From Isochrysis galbana (taxonomy: Eukaryota; Haptophyta; Isochrysidales; Isochrysidaceae), in assembly GCA_018136815.1 (NCBI GenBank), contig CM030937.1, positions 3,027,820 through 3,091,819 of the forward strand: a stretch of 64,000 bases of DNA, read 5' to 3'. The number at the start of each line of letters is the position of its first letter. Position 1 is the first letter of the stretch. A model generated the notes under the pieces. It was given only the letters and a program-made list of their open reading frames with translations. It did no database searches and was not told where the DNA came from. The translations under genes were made by a program, and so were the position numbers. Positions 39,230 through 49,749 of the stretch are shown here, piece after piece.

Positions 39230-40115
39230 TTCTGAGTCCCTGCTGCGACCCCACGCCCACGACGAGGGCGAGGGGTACTGCTCGGCGGCGTCGAGCGTCC
39301 GCCCAGCTGCGCCTGGCCCCGTTGCCCTCGCGACCCCACCCCGCCTCCCCCACCCCCACCCGCCCCCCTCCGTCGCCTCACTCTCCCCTTCAGCTTGAGC
39401 TCCTCCCTCCCTCGCCGCTCTCCTCCCCCTCCCCCCCCCTCGCCCATCACAGAGACGATCTTCTCTCTCCCCTCCCCCGAGGAGGCGCCGCCTGGCGGCT
39501 TTTTCCGACCAACCGACCGACCCACACACAGCACCAAGGTGGTAGAGAGTAGAGAGACAGCAAAGGTCTCCGACGGCAGACACCCCGTAGATACTATAGT
39601 CTTCTGCTCCTTGGTGGAGAAGAAAGGGGAGAGAAACAGGAGGGCACGGAGAGTAGAGGTGGGCGGCCTGCAAGCGGAGGAAGTCACATATTACATATGT
39701 TGGCAGGCTGGCAGAGGAAGAGAGGAGAGGAAGGAATTGGGGAGGTGGGTGGAGGGAGGAGGAGGGCGGCGGGGGGGAGAGGAGGGAGTGTGGAGAGAGA
39801 AATCATCAAAGTCTTCTTATCTGGATAAGCTCGATCCACGTAAAGACGTCGTTTATGGATAGAAAAGAGGAGATGAGACGAGAGTCGACACAGCAGAGGA
39901 GAAGAAGAGAGCGAGCGAGAGAGAGAGGGACACAACACACGGAGCGAGAGAGAGAGAGAGAGAGAGAGAGGCCCTATTGTATATGTGGACGGCTCCCTCG
40001 CTTCTCTCTTGGAGATTCTTGCTTTAGTACTCACTCCATATCATTCTCTTCCCTCTTTCCGTGCCTCCTCCTGGCCGGCCGGTCCGCCGCCCTAGCCCGA
40101 GCGCCCACACCTCAG
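39230..40115. promoter_or_regulatory. Shared divergent promoter region of methyltransferase and Yippee genes
   Basis: The two ATGs face away from each other with 886 bp between them. The region is CT-rich next to the methyltransferase (39300-39480) and GA-rich, with a (GA)n run at 39945-39970, next to the Yippee gene. No specific factor site is assigned. Confidence 0.4.
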
Positions 40116-40884
40116 ATGGGCCGGCTCTTCCTGCGGTACGTCGAGGCGGACGTGGTGCACTGCTGCACCATCTGCGGCACGCACCTCTCTTCTCACGACC
40201 ATATCGTCTCCAAGGCCTTCCAAGGACGGCACGGGCGCGCCTTCCTCTTCGCTGACGTCGTCAACGTGAACGAAGGGCCGCCTGAGAAGAGACTGCTGCT
40301 CACTGGGCTCCATGTGGTCGCAGACATCTATTGTAATGCATGCGAGACCAGACTGGGCTGGAAGTACCTGGAGGCTTATGAAGAAGGACAAAAGTACAAG
40401 GTGAGCAGCTTGTGCTGCGCACAGGCTGCACCTTCCCCCAGCCCGCCCCCCATGCCCAGCTTGGCCTCGCGCAGCTCCTTCGCCGGCCATTTCTGCCCCA
40501 CACAGCTCACTGCGGCACAACTTGCCTCTCCAGGAAGGAAAGTTTATCCTGGAGAAGAGTATGATCATCAAGGAGGAAGACCACCGAGCTCGCGTCGCGG
40601 AAGCAGAGGCTGAGGCCGCTCGAAGCCTTGAGGAGACATCTGATGAAGATGCTATGAAACTCGACTCTCCTGAGGCGTTGTCCGATGGCAGTGGGGCGGC
40701 AGACTCGCCTCAGGAAGAGCGTCACGATGCAAGAGGCGTGTCTTCTCTGGGTGGGGCAGCAAGTTTGGGCGCTCAGGGGCATGCCGCTGGGGATGGGACG
40801 GGAAACGCACCAGAGCCGATGAGCATCGGGGTGACTGCTCATTTACAACCGAATGAACAACTTGGTGAAGGGCACCCTGGGTAG
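40116..40884 (+). CDS. Yippee-like zinc-binding protein, two exons
   Basis: Exon 1 is 40116-40400 (95 codons) and exon 2 is 40534-40884, joined across a 133-nt GT-AG intron; 211 aa in all. The N-terminal 110 residues are a Yippee domain, a beta-tent fold that binds one zinc with two C-x2-C pairs (C17/C20 in C-T-I-C-G-T-H and C73/C76 in [10 protein letters not shown]). Other conserved blocks are [24 protein letters not shown], and, after the intron, E-G-K-F-I-L-E-K. The 100-residue acidic, Ser-rich C-terminal tail is not part of the family and looks disordered. YPEL-type proteins act in the nucleus or as part of the GID/CTLH E3 ligase; which role applies here is unknown. The ATG at 40116 matches the family start M-G-R-L-F. 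Confidence 0.9.
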
Positions 40885-42320
40885 ACCATCACGCCATGAG
40901 AGACTGCCATGAGCGGAATTGCAGGTGGAGGAGAGAGCAGAGTGATAGCAGTACTGTACACCACGGCCTGGATAAGTCAATGCAACTGTGAAATGGGTGG
41001 ATGTGGTGCTTCTATATCTACTTGAGTGGTGGCTAATGGGGCGGAGCAAGTTGCACATTGCGCTTCTGCGTCCCTCCGTTATCCGAGTCGTCACCGTGAG
41101 GTATGATAATGAGGCACCGATGACATCTATGCATCTTGTGGGGCATGTTGACGCGAGAATGCGCCGTAGCACTCGGGCGCATGGGCTGCGTGGCGTGGGC
41201 CGCAATGGCTTTGCGACAGCGGCACTCACTCATTGTGCAGCACAAGCACTAGCCCTGGTCCGTGGTTGGCTGGTTGCGGCGCGGAAATAGCACGCTACGA
41301 GGGCGAGCAGCTCCATAGCTTCTCTGTGGAAAAGACTAGACTCTGGGGTGCTGCCCCACACCGCCGCGACCATAGTCGCGACGTCACGCATTGGCATTGA
41401 TACATTAAAGGGCGCACGTTCCGGCCCCTCCGCAGCGCACGCTAGACGCTAGGCCCAAATCGTAGTACACATGGGCCGACTCCCCCAAACCGACGATAAA
41501 GGCGGAATACGGGGGGAAGCGGGTGTGGGGGTAGGCGAGGGGCAAGGGCGATGTCAGGTTCCCCCTTCTTAGGGTAGTAGTATAGCAGCATTTGCCGGTT
41601 TTTTCAAGCTAGAGTTTTTTTGCTGGCAGGCGCTACTCTGCGTTCCTGAGCGCCGAGCGCGTAAGGCCAAGGCAATCTTGGCAGCGCAAGGGTGGCAGAG
41701 AACGAGCACCGCGCTGGCTATCGCGTCACACGTCGGCCCACGGCAGGCGGACACCGGACAAAAAGCTAAGCACTCGCGCTAGCTCGCTGTCGCACTCGCA
41801 CTCGCACACACCGCTACTGCAACGCAAGCTCTGCCCATGGCCGCGCGCCTGAGAAACGCGCAAGGAATGGCGGCACCGAGGCTACATGGCACAGGGCTGT
41901 TGTGCGCATTGGCATTGGCGCGCTACACGTAAACAGCCATATATCTATAGAGAGGACAAGGATAGATAGGAGGAATACTGAAGACAGTACGCCGCCATAG
42001 ATTGTGCGCGCACCGTGCAATGTGTGCGTGACAAGGACATGCTTCATTCATCACAAACAATATGCACGTCGTATAGGCGGCCAGCTAAGGGGCGCTCGAT
42101 GCGAACAGGACGACCGATGTGGCCCTGCGCCAATGCCGCTCTGCCGATTTCTCAAACAAGTCAAGCTAGCCCATTGGCAGCAAGCATTATGGTGAACATG
42201 CCTCATGCACAGGTAATCGCCATTCTTTGGGATGCTAGCTTGCCAATTGTTGGACAACTCCCACACTCACCCTAACTACCCACGCAACTTCATCAATGAT
42301 TCATCAGCTCCCCATTCCCA
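40885..42320. other. Intergenic stretch, no gene seen
   Basis: Several short open frames exist on both strands but none shows family resemblance or likely splice structure. It lies between the Yippee gene and the 3' end of the LRR gene. Confidence 0.4.
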
Positions 42321-43574
42321 TCATTTGTGATATAAATGTGATGTTGCCGCGTATTGGTCGCGGTAATACTTGAGCAAAGACCCCTGCTCTAGCACGGCGA
42401 TCGGTGTTCTCGCGGGTCCGCTTGCCCTCGCAGCCAGGCCTTCATGGGGCAAATGCCTCCTTCTGATGGTAAGAATTTCCTCGTGGTCTGCCGAATGGAA
42501 ATTAGAGGAGGAAACCTTCTCCACGGATGTAACGGGCACTCCATCCAGTTGCTCAAGTGATGGCAGAAGCCAGAGCACTTCTAGCCTAGTCTCATCCGTC
42601 ACATACAATGGGTTCGGCTTTACCATGAGCGATCGGAGTGAGGGAGCATCTGTGAGACACTCCTTCAGAATGGACAGCCGTTCGATCTCGTTGTGGTCTA
42701 CTTCAACTGTGTGAAGGCATCGCAGCCTCATCATCTGTGGTAATTTGGTCAGTCTATTCTTCGACAGCCGAAGGATTGCAAGACTCCGCAGGCTGGCAAC
42801 CTCAGCCACGGCACGTAGGCGATTATTCGAGAGGTCAAGCTCTATCAGGTGCGGCAATGCTCGATTCAAGTCTGAGATATCAGTGATCCGATTCCCAGAT
42901 GCACTTAGCCGTCGAAGTTGGTGGAGGGCGCCCAACCCACCCAACGAAGTCAAGCAATTGTCGTCAAGAGCAAGCTCTGTCAAATCCAAGTGCTCACCGA
43001 TCGCTCCCGTATGCTGAAGCGCGTTGCCCCGTATGTCAAGTGAGGTCAGCCCCTTGGGCTCCGCAAGCTTGGACAATTCACGTGGAACAGGCAAGTCAAA
43101 TGTAGGCAACAGATTGTCTCTGACGCAAAGGGAGCGAAGCGATCGGAGTGCACTTAGCGAGGCCAACGACCGCAGCTTGTTTTGTGATAGATCAATTGAT
43201 GTCAAGTGTGGATAACGAACCAGCGCAGAAAGTGACTTGAGCGCCATGTTGGTGGCACTCAACTTGCTGAAGGCAAAGCTCTGGCCCACCATCTGCAGCT
43301 CCGACACGAGCGTAGACGCGAGACTGACCGTCAAGTCACGCTCGTTGGTCCTACTATGTGCGAGCTTGCGCCTATCAAGCCTGCTGCGGGCAGCAGCCTG
43401 GATGGAGAGTGCAGCCTCATCAGCGCCCGCAGGCCGGTTGGTAGCTGGGCTCGCCGAGGCTGCCTTCACAGTGCACGTCTCCCCTCGTTGTGCGGCCGTA
43501 CCCATCGCAGCGTCGCCTTCGGCTCTCACGCGCAGGGCATCCCTTTGGTGATTGGTGGGGCAGCCGCAGCTCAT
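42321..43574 (-). CDS. Leucine-rich-repeat protein, SDS22/LRRC23-like
   Basis: Predicted 417 aa, intronless, from the ATG at 43574 (a longer frame to 43616 has only GTG). After a basic N-terminus with an IQ-like helix (A-L-S-I-Q-A-A-A-R-S-R-L) there are about eight 22-residue repeats of the SDS22 type. They read L-T-S-I-D-L-S-Q-N-K-L, L-T-E-L-A-L-D-D-N-C-L, L-R-R-L-S-A-S-G-N-R-I, L-I-E-L-D-L-S-N-N-R-L and L-A-I-L-R-L-S-K-N-R-L, closing with the capping pattern L-W-L-L-P-S-L-E-Q-L-D-G-V. LRR proteins of this type are scaffolds. The layout resembles LRRC23, a radial-spoke component of cilia, and other axonemal or PP1-binding LRR proteins. A flagellar role would fit a flagellated alga but is inference. 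Confidence 0.83.
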   Translation of the reverse strand: MSCGCPTNHQRDALRVRAEGDAAMGTAAQRGETCTVKAASASPATNRPAGADEAALSIQAAARSRLDRRKLAHSRTNERDLTVSLASTLVSELQMVGQSFAFSKLSATNMALKSLSALVRYPHLTSIDLSQNKLRSLASLSALRSLRSLCVRDNLLPTFDLPVPRELSKLAEPKGLTSLDIRGNALQHTGAIGEHLDLTELALDDNCLTSLGGLGALHQLRRLSASGNRITDISDLNRALPHLIELDLSNNRLRAVAEVASLRSLAILRLSKNRLTKLPQMMRLRCLHTVEVDHNEIERLSILKECLTDAPSLRSLMVKPNPLYVTDETRLEVLWLLPSLEQLDGVPVTSVEKVSSSNFHSADHEEILTIRRRHLPHEGLAARASGPARTPIAVLEQGSLLKYYRDQYAATSHLYHK

Positions 43575-43898
43575 GAGCGCCGTTATCCCTCTCGCCGCAG
43601 CGAACGGCGCGCTCACTGCTCAATCTCACAAAGAAAAAAAGAATATGCGAGAACTGCGTCAGAGTTTTATTGTTGTGTTAGTATAACCTTAGTGCTGCGG
43701 GACCGAAGCCCTTCGGCGGCAACGGAGCCCCTACCCCGCGATGGGGGTGTGCGCGGTTGGCGCATGGCTCGTCCCGTGCATGTGGCTAGGAATGCTAGCT
43801 AACAAGATGTCATATGACGCTGTAAGTTCTAACGGACTGCAACTGCACCGACTAGCTCGTCTGATAAATCGTTCGCTGACGGAGGGGTATTCGCCAAC

Positions 43899-44305
43899 AT
43901 GCCCTCCGTCGTACAACGCGCATTCCGTCGATTGTTCCGTTCTCAGCCTGCTCTATTCTCGTCCGACTCTCTTCCGGCTGCCGCGTCCCGTTCTTTTCAG
44001 ACGGCCCACACGTTGGTCGCCGCGTCTCCGTCCATTCCGGTCACTCGCGCTGCCTCTGCGACGCAGAGGCAGAGGCGGCCAAGCGCAAGGCACGCACCGA
44101 AGCGTGGAAGATCGCACCTCGTCCCAAATCGGTGCGCGAGGCACTCGGCAAAGATCCTCCGAAAACATGCGCGCGCTTCACGCAAGGTTTGTGCCTCCGT
44201 AACAAACGCGGGGTCCGTTGCCATCTGTCGCACGAAGTCCCCGGAGCATGGATCGACAATAAGTGCACGATCCGCTGTCATCTCCACCCGCGGAGAAACG
44301 CCTAG
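43899..44305 (+). pseudogene. CCCH zinc-finger fragment
   Basis: In the frame that stops at 44305 the segment from about 44054 reads D-A-E-A-E-A-A-K-R-K-A-R and then C-A-R-F-T-Q-G-L-C, followed by R-C-H-L-S-H-E. This is C-x7-C-x8-C-x3-H, a CCCH-type zinc finger like those in RNA-binding proteins. A second C-x4-C-type pair (N-K-C-T-I-R-C-H) follows. No ATG was found close upstream in frame, and the finger ends directly where the LINE-like block at 44283 begins. It may be an exon of an unresolved gene or a part of the retroelement (some LINE gag-like ORF1 proteins carry such fingers). Confidence 0.45.
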
Positions 44306-44440
44306 ACATCACGAAGGAGGACTGGAGGCACATAGCTAAGCTATACACCCTGCCGCTGCTAAAACACACCGACAAACACCCACACTTCAAACACATCACC
44401 CACAGGAGGATAGGCACCAGAAATAGGTTCACGAACAGCC
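44283..44440 (+). pseudogene. LINE-like ORF fragment
   Basis: L-D-I-T-K-E-D-W-R-H-I-A-K-L-Y and then H-R-R-I-G-T-R-N-R-F align with L-N-I-T-N-E-E-W-K-H-I-A-K-L-Y and H-R-R-I-G-T-R-N-R-F in the element at 23530. Only about 48 residues survive; the Cys cluster after them is lost. Confidence 0.75.
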
Positions 44441-44861
44441 CGTCGGATGTCAGAGCAAGGCTCATCTCACTCTTGGAGATTGCCTGCGAGGGCGCGCCGG
44501 CAGCTAGCGCGGAATGCGGTTCTTGGTGGGAGCTCATGGAGCTTTCCTCGGGGGTGACTACGGGCATGGTGATCGACGCACGACGTACGACACACGGAGG
44601 GCGCGGAAGTGTGGAAGGAGGCTTGTGAGAGGTGGTGGCAGGCGACTGGGGGTGGCTCAGGCGCGTGCTTGACTTGTATTGACTCGTTGACTCGAAGTAT
44701 AGACTCGGGAACTCGGGGGGACTCGCTTCGGAACACGGTGGGCCTCGCCGAAGTTGCTACAAAAAGCTCGAGGACACCGAGCCACACGAAACTAACCCAA
44801 ACGGGCTTGGGGAGTGGCGTGGGGTACCGGTTCAGCGGCTTGAGTTGATAAAGAATAATAA

Positions 44862-45538
44862 ACCTTTTAATAGTCTCACCGCGCACGCAGCCGTGGACCC
44901 TCTACTTTCTACTCACGTAGGAAAACTTTCTACACCCCCACGCTCCCAGCCCTTCTCCCCCCGCCATCAGGCGGCTCCCCCCGTGCACTACTAGGGGGAT
45001 TGGGGTGAAAGGCTTAGATATGGTCCGGTGGCCCGCGCCTCCCCCCGGTGATCTGTTCCCTCTCTTCCTCCTGTGTCTCCGAGTGGGCGGCGACCTCAGT
45101 CCCGACTTATCCTGTAAACAGGTGCGGGACTTACCTACTTTTCGGTGGGCGGAGCTCCGCTCCGCCCACCCCCTTCTCCGCGCTCTCTCTCCCCTCTCCT
45201 GCGGCACGCGCGATGGCGCGCCTGCGGCAGGCCTGCAGCTGCCCATTGGCGACCCTGGAGGCTCATGGAGGCCAGCTCTGGGGGCAGAGGAGGCTGGGGC
45301 TGGGCCCTGGCCTCCCCTGCCTCTCCCTCGCTGGCGCTCCTGAGCCTCAGGGGCCCCCACGCTGCACCTGTCTGCCTGTCGAACAGGGGGGGAGGAGGGG
45401 TTGGAGCAATGGGCTGGCCACGCCGGGCCAGGATGAGCGAATCAGGCGAGCCTGTCAGTGGGAGAGAGGGTCAGCAGGGCAGTGGCCTCCTGGCAAGCCA
45501 TCAGGCGTGCCAGGAGGATGGGTGGTTCCTCCCCCATG
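44862..45538 (-). repeat. Second long copy of the 13967-14724 repeat
   Basis: Runs in the same order as 13967-14724: TTTTAATAGTCTCACCGC, ACTTTCTACTCACGTAGG, CTACTAGGGGGAT, CTTATCCTGTAAACAGGTGCGGGACTTACC, the CTGGAGG-rich segment, GGCAAGCCATCAGGCGTGCC. It breaks at the CCTCCCCCATG just before 45538, where another repeat starts, so the right end is missing. Confidence 0.82.
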
Positions 45539-46200
45539 TGTCGCATTCGCGAATCGACTCTCGCTAGGCTTCTCTCTTCTCTTCGTTCGGTATTTATCGT
45601 TATAATTCTCTCGTTCTCGTTCTCGGTCAAAAACTTCGCGTGGACGCCTAGGATCTAGGGTTCTGGAGCGCCCTCCCTCTGCTCTCTCGAAGAGAAGGGA
45701 AGTTTCCCCACCTTTCTTCCTCCCAGGCGCCTCGCAAAAGGTTTAATTCGCTATCTCCCCGCGTTTCTTTACCTGCTTCTGGGGGCAATCAGGTTTGGTT
45801 TGCCATCTCCCCTCGGAGATCGATTTAGGTTCGCTGCTTGGGTGAGGGAATCTTTCTCCTTGGTCCTTGGTTTGCCATCTCCCCTTGGAGATTGATTTAG
45901 ATTCGCTGCTTTGGTTTTGGGTTATCTTTCCCCTTGATGCAAGTTGCATGGAAGCCCTTGGTCCCGTTGGTTTTTGGTTTTCTCCTCCCTTGGTTGCTAC
46001 TCGGGGTTGCTCGATAGAAACGTCTAGAAGGTCCACGCTCAACAGCAAGATTTCTTCGATTGCAAGGATACCTCGCTGCGATCTGTATCCAATGTGATCG
46101 CCGTGGTTGCGCGACATAACGTTCCTCTTCGACTTTCCGCCTTGGTGGGAAAATCCAAAGCGAAGACACGCTCCGACCGTCGCTGCGGATTCTCTCTCTC
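45539..46200 (+). repeat. Dispersed repeat, inverted copy at 61450-61990
   Basis: TGTCGCATTCGCGAATCGAC, GGTATTTATCGTTATAATTC, GAAGAGAAGGGAAGTTTCCCC and CTTTCTTCCTCCYAGGCGCC are shared with the reverse of 61750-61990 over about 250 bp; the rest diverges. Inside (45797-45910) is a tandem near-duplicate with GGTTTGCCATCTCCCCTYGG. No ORF is recognised. Confidence 0.72.
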
Positions 46201-46395
46201 TCTCGCTCTCTCTCTCTGTCTCTCGCGACGTGTTTGAGTTACCGGCGATGTGGGGTCTCGGTTATTTCATGTTTTGCTTGGTTTGGGTGAATGATTCTAG
46301 TGTGTTCGTGAGTCGGTGTCGCAGCATCGTTGGATCCGACGTCTTGTCGTCAGTCGTCATCCGTCGCTCTCGCTCTCGTCGCTCTCGCTCTCGTA

Positions 46396-46652
46396 ACACT
46401 CGTACCCTACAAACTCTCCTTGCCTCACCAGCCCCTGCCAACACAGCCCTCCTCTCACTCACCCTCGCCTCTCGCCTCTCGCTCGATGTCGCTCTCGCCG
46501 CCGTCCTCGCCCTCGCTCAAGCCCGCCTGCCCGCCTTCCTCGCTGACGGGCCTCAGCCCGTCAGCGTCTCCGAAGTCGTCTCCTCCGCCGCGCCTGCCGC
46601 CGGTCTGCCTCCTTCCTCATTGCCCTCAGGCCCTATGGGCCATCCCAATTCG
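46396..46652 (+). repeat. Second copy of the 10326-10585 repeat
   Basis: Nearly the same sequence as 10326-10585 with a few indels. It is followed at 46655-46745 by the isolated right end of the 758-bp repeat (CCATGGCAGGGGAGGAGTGG to AAGTATAAACTTAGTT), so repeats are chained here. Confidence 0.8.
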
Positions 46653-46982
46653 TCACCATGGCAGGGGAGGAGTGGAGAGAGGGGGGGGCTCGTGCCCCCC
46701 CATGGGCGAGCTAAGTATAAACTTAGTTGTTGAGTTGATAAAGAAGCGGTGACGGTTGACTTGGTTTGGAGGACTCGTGCGTGATATCGAGAATCAGGAT
46801 GGAATCATCGGCATTGGGAGAAATAGGGGCAATCGGCAAGGAGGCAGGAGAAAGAGGGGAATGGAGGTGGCAGGGCTTGTCTGGAGCTTGGGGAATCTTG
46901 GGGTACCGGTTGGAGGCCGTAGAAGTACTCGGCCGTAGCGTAATAGGATCTTTTGGTGGGTGGCGTTCAGGCCCACTACCCT

Positions 46983-48695
46983 GGACTGGTAGCGGGGTGG
47001 TAACAGCGCGGACATGGGCCCCGACTTGCAAACCTTCATAGATAAGTTGACAGAGAGTGGCATAGGAGATTCAACGACACAGGCGATGGCGCTAGTCATG
47101 CAAACGAACAAGCGGCAGCTCCGATTGGAGCTGGCCCTTGCCATGGACCTCGCGAAGTCTTGTGCACGACAACGTATAAGCTTGAGGGTGACGGTCTCGA
47201 GATCTTACTGGTGTTCGAGGCTCTTGAGAGCATCCTTGAGCGCGGGCGCACCATGGGTAAGGATGCCTCTACATTGCCCAATGTTGCAAGCGTGTTGCGT
47301 GCAGAAGCGAAACCGGCCATAGCGGATAAAGGTACCCAGCTTTCTAGGACCAGTCCTAGAAACTAGGACGGACTTTGCTAGGTGAGTGAGAGCATGAGCA
47401 TACCATATACCATGTTATTTTGTCCCAAACCTTGGCTATTGAGTTACCACATGTATGTCCTCATTAAATGTTCCAGGTGTACCTAGGCACCATTCCCTCA
47501 GCAACACCAAGTTTTGTGACGCGTTTACGGGTCATCTGGCATCTGGTCGGAATTGCTGCTTGTCCTAGAAACGGGAGAAATGGCTGATACCACCCAATGG
47601 GGACTCTTCTATCTTCTACTCATGGTCCCCAGGAGATGAAATGTTGCTTTGACTGCCCTCTTTGAGACCTTCAGTGACCACCAAGCTTGGTTTTGTCATC
47701 TAAGTGTCCAATGCGCTAGCCTACTGCTCCAAAAGGTCTAAATAAAACTCCTCTGGTGCGAGCGGACGCCCGAGTGTAGCACCGCATGCTGAATGTGGTA
47801 GCAAAAGTAAGCAAAGACAAGCTCCGCAGAGTTGGTCATAGTGAGAGCTAAGGTTGAATGGGATGTGGAGATGGTTTGCTTCAGGTGATGGGATGTCTCA
47901 TAAGCTCACCATAGGCTATAATGGAGGCATGATCGGCAGAGTCCTAGAAATCCAAGAATTTTCTAGGACGTGGTCCTAGTTTCTAGGACGGGTTTTTTTG
48001 TCCGATAGGGACAAATGCCCTTGAGTATTATGAGGCTCCCTACCACCGTTGGTTCCGGGGTGTGATCTCGATGGTTCCGGATGCGCAAAATCGAGGACAT
48101 TGGGTGATCAGATCTCAAGATGGCGACACGCTAACTGTGACTGATGAGACGGAGATACGGCGCGCAATCGACGCAACATGTTTGCCAGAGTGGCAGGCTC
48201 TCGTCGCCAAAGTCCAGGGAGCCTTCACATATCTCGAAAATCGTCTTACAGATCAATGCGCCTCTCCATATCATTGCGCGGAGCAACACCGGCAAACGGG
48301 GCTACTACGCGCGTTCAATCCAGCCTTTGCCTATGGCAAGGTGGATGCACTGTGGGTCCATCGGCTGGTTGAAATTCGCGCATTCAGTCATTTGCCTTCG
48401 GCCACTCAAGAGCTGCTCAATGAGCTTCCGGCGTACCTCGCGGCTTGCGGCTTGTCGCGGGACTTGCATTGATCAATCGGATGTGCAAACATTCACCAAA
48501 GATGTTCTCGGTTGGTGGGCATCCAACCATTCTAAGTTCCCCACATGGGCATCTGCCGCAAGAATTGCCTTTTCTTTGACTCCTAATTCTGCATCGTGTG
48601 AGCGTGTATTTTCATTGCTTGCCAGCATGTTTGGTGCGGATCGTTCACTGAGTCTTGGTGTATCAGATCTCAGCCGCATTGATGTTGCGTTACAA
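46983..48695 (+). pseudogene. hAT transposase, C-terminal half, copy 2
   Basis: About 46990-47150 gives F-I-D-K-L-T-E-S-G-I-G-D-S-T-T-Q-A-M, matching copy 1 (61340-61440). A one-base slip near 47150 leads to T-T-Y-K-L-E-G-D-G-L, which runs to 47331. There a GT-AG intron of 677 nt (47332-48008) fits with frame and phase, and the reading continues G-T-N-A-L-E-Y-Y-E-A-P-Y-H-R-W-F. A second shift near 48445-48470, at a GCGGCTTG duplication, is followed by V-L-G-W-W-A-S-N-H-S-K-F-P and the dimerization core T-P-N-S-A-S-C-E-R-V-F-S-L-L, stop at 48698. Typical order for a hAT transposase C-terminal half, with at least two disabling frameshifts. The N-terminal half, including the BED finger, is missing. 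Confidence 0.82.
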
Positions 48696-48834
48696 TAATA
48701 ACGCTCGGAAAAAGTGCGCCAACAGCTGAAAGGCTATAAGGGCTGAATGAGGTTATTGTGTGTACTGTGTCATGTGTGTGCTGCGTGCCACGACGTGCCA
48801 TATGTTTGAGATTTGAGATTTGATCACTTAAATT

Positions 48835-49010
48835 TATTTTTGCAAGTTTGGGTTGGTAGTCGAGCCAGCCAGAAGTTTGGGCCAGCTCCACAAGTGGGCT
48901 GCAAGTTTGGGGACAAATTGCGCGACAAGTTTGGTGTGACAAGTTTGGGTGGTTCCCCGCAAGAATCACGCAAGTACGGCTCAAAAGTTTGGGTGACTCT
49001 TGCTAAAAGT
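48835..49010 (+). repeat. hAT subterminal CAAGTTTGGG array
   Basis: Six or seven CAAGTTTGGG or AAGTTTGGG words lie within 160 bp right after transposase copy 2. The reverse motif array is found at 30600-30725 after the solo dimerization ORF, and a shorter one at 59270-59345. Arrays of short motifs close to the ends are the transposase-binding regions of hAT elements. Confidence 0.7.
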
Positions 49011-49372
49011 ATTGCCCTGACCCAACTCTTGGTACCCCCATGCTTGCACTTGTCGCCGTCGCTCTCGGCAATGCCGCCTCGTTCGTTGCCCACCGTTCGG
49101 TTGCCTGCGCATGCGTGTGGCACAAGCAGTGCTGCCGCAGCCTTTGCGCTTGCGTGAGGTGTGGTGTGACAGCCCGCTTGGAGTCGAGCTTGGTGTGGAG
49201 TGTGCTGCGTGCGCCCTCCTTGCAGCAGCGGGCAGGCGCGAACCTCTACACCACGCGCACCGTTGCATTCGTATGTGGGGGCACATCGTTTACGCAACAT
49301 CTCGTTGCACTCATTGACCTCGTAGCGGTAGGCCCTCTCCCCAGCACATCATCATCGCTACCATCAGCCGCC

Positions 49373-49660
49373 TCATTGTTCTCCTCCCGCCTTCCGCCTT
49401 TTTGCCGCCTTGGCTGCCCTTTCCGCCGCCTTTGCCTCAGCCTCGTTCGCCTCGGGCTGTGGCTCCTCGAGGACGTTCTCGAGTTGGCGACGCACAGCCG
49501 TTTTGCCACCGCGGGCACGGGAGACGCCCACCCGTGGAGAGATGGGCTCATGCTCGTCGACGGATCGGTTGATACGGGCCGACCTTCGCGACGGCATGCT
49601 CCCACTCGACAGGCTGTACGCCACCTTGCGGCCTGAGGTCTTCTCCGGCGGTGTCGCCAT
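49373..49660 (-). CDS. Small basic protein of unknown function
   Basis: Predicted 95 aa from the ATG at 49660. The first 60 residues are Ser/Arg-rich with S-R-R-S-A-R-I-N-R and V-R-R-Q-L-E-N-V-L-E-E. The end is an Ala/Lys/Glu helix (A-E-A-K-A-A-E-R-A-A-K-A-A-K-R-R-K) that could be a nuclear localization signal. No family recognised. It may be a nuclear protein; a spliced continuation (an overlapping acidic frame follows at 49246-49380) cannot be excluded. It sits 90 bp from the TIR end at 49750. Confidence 0.4.
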   Translation of the reverse strand: MATPPEKTSGRKVAYSLSSGSMPSRRSARINRSVDEHEPISPRVGVSRARGGKTAVRRQLENVLEEPQPEANEAEAKAAERAAKAAKRRKAGGEQ

Positions 49661-49749
49661 GGCGGCCGAGCGTGCCCCCGCCCCGCCCTCTCCTCGCGAG
49701 GGCGCGAGGCTCCGGGACCCCACTTCTCCACTCCCTTCAGCTTTCACTT

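Noticed and set aside
38643-39398. 251-aa plus-strand frame opposite the methyltransferase
   Set aside because: The methyltransferase frame has all catalytic motifs. This one is its shadow.
47353-47989. Simple explanation that the CTAGGAC palindromes are a normal MITE in a pseudogene
   Set aside because: Not fully rejected; I gave more weight to the intron reading because GT/AG positions, phase and frame all match. A plain insertion would not restore the frame so exactly.
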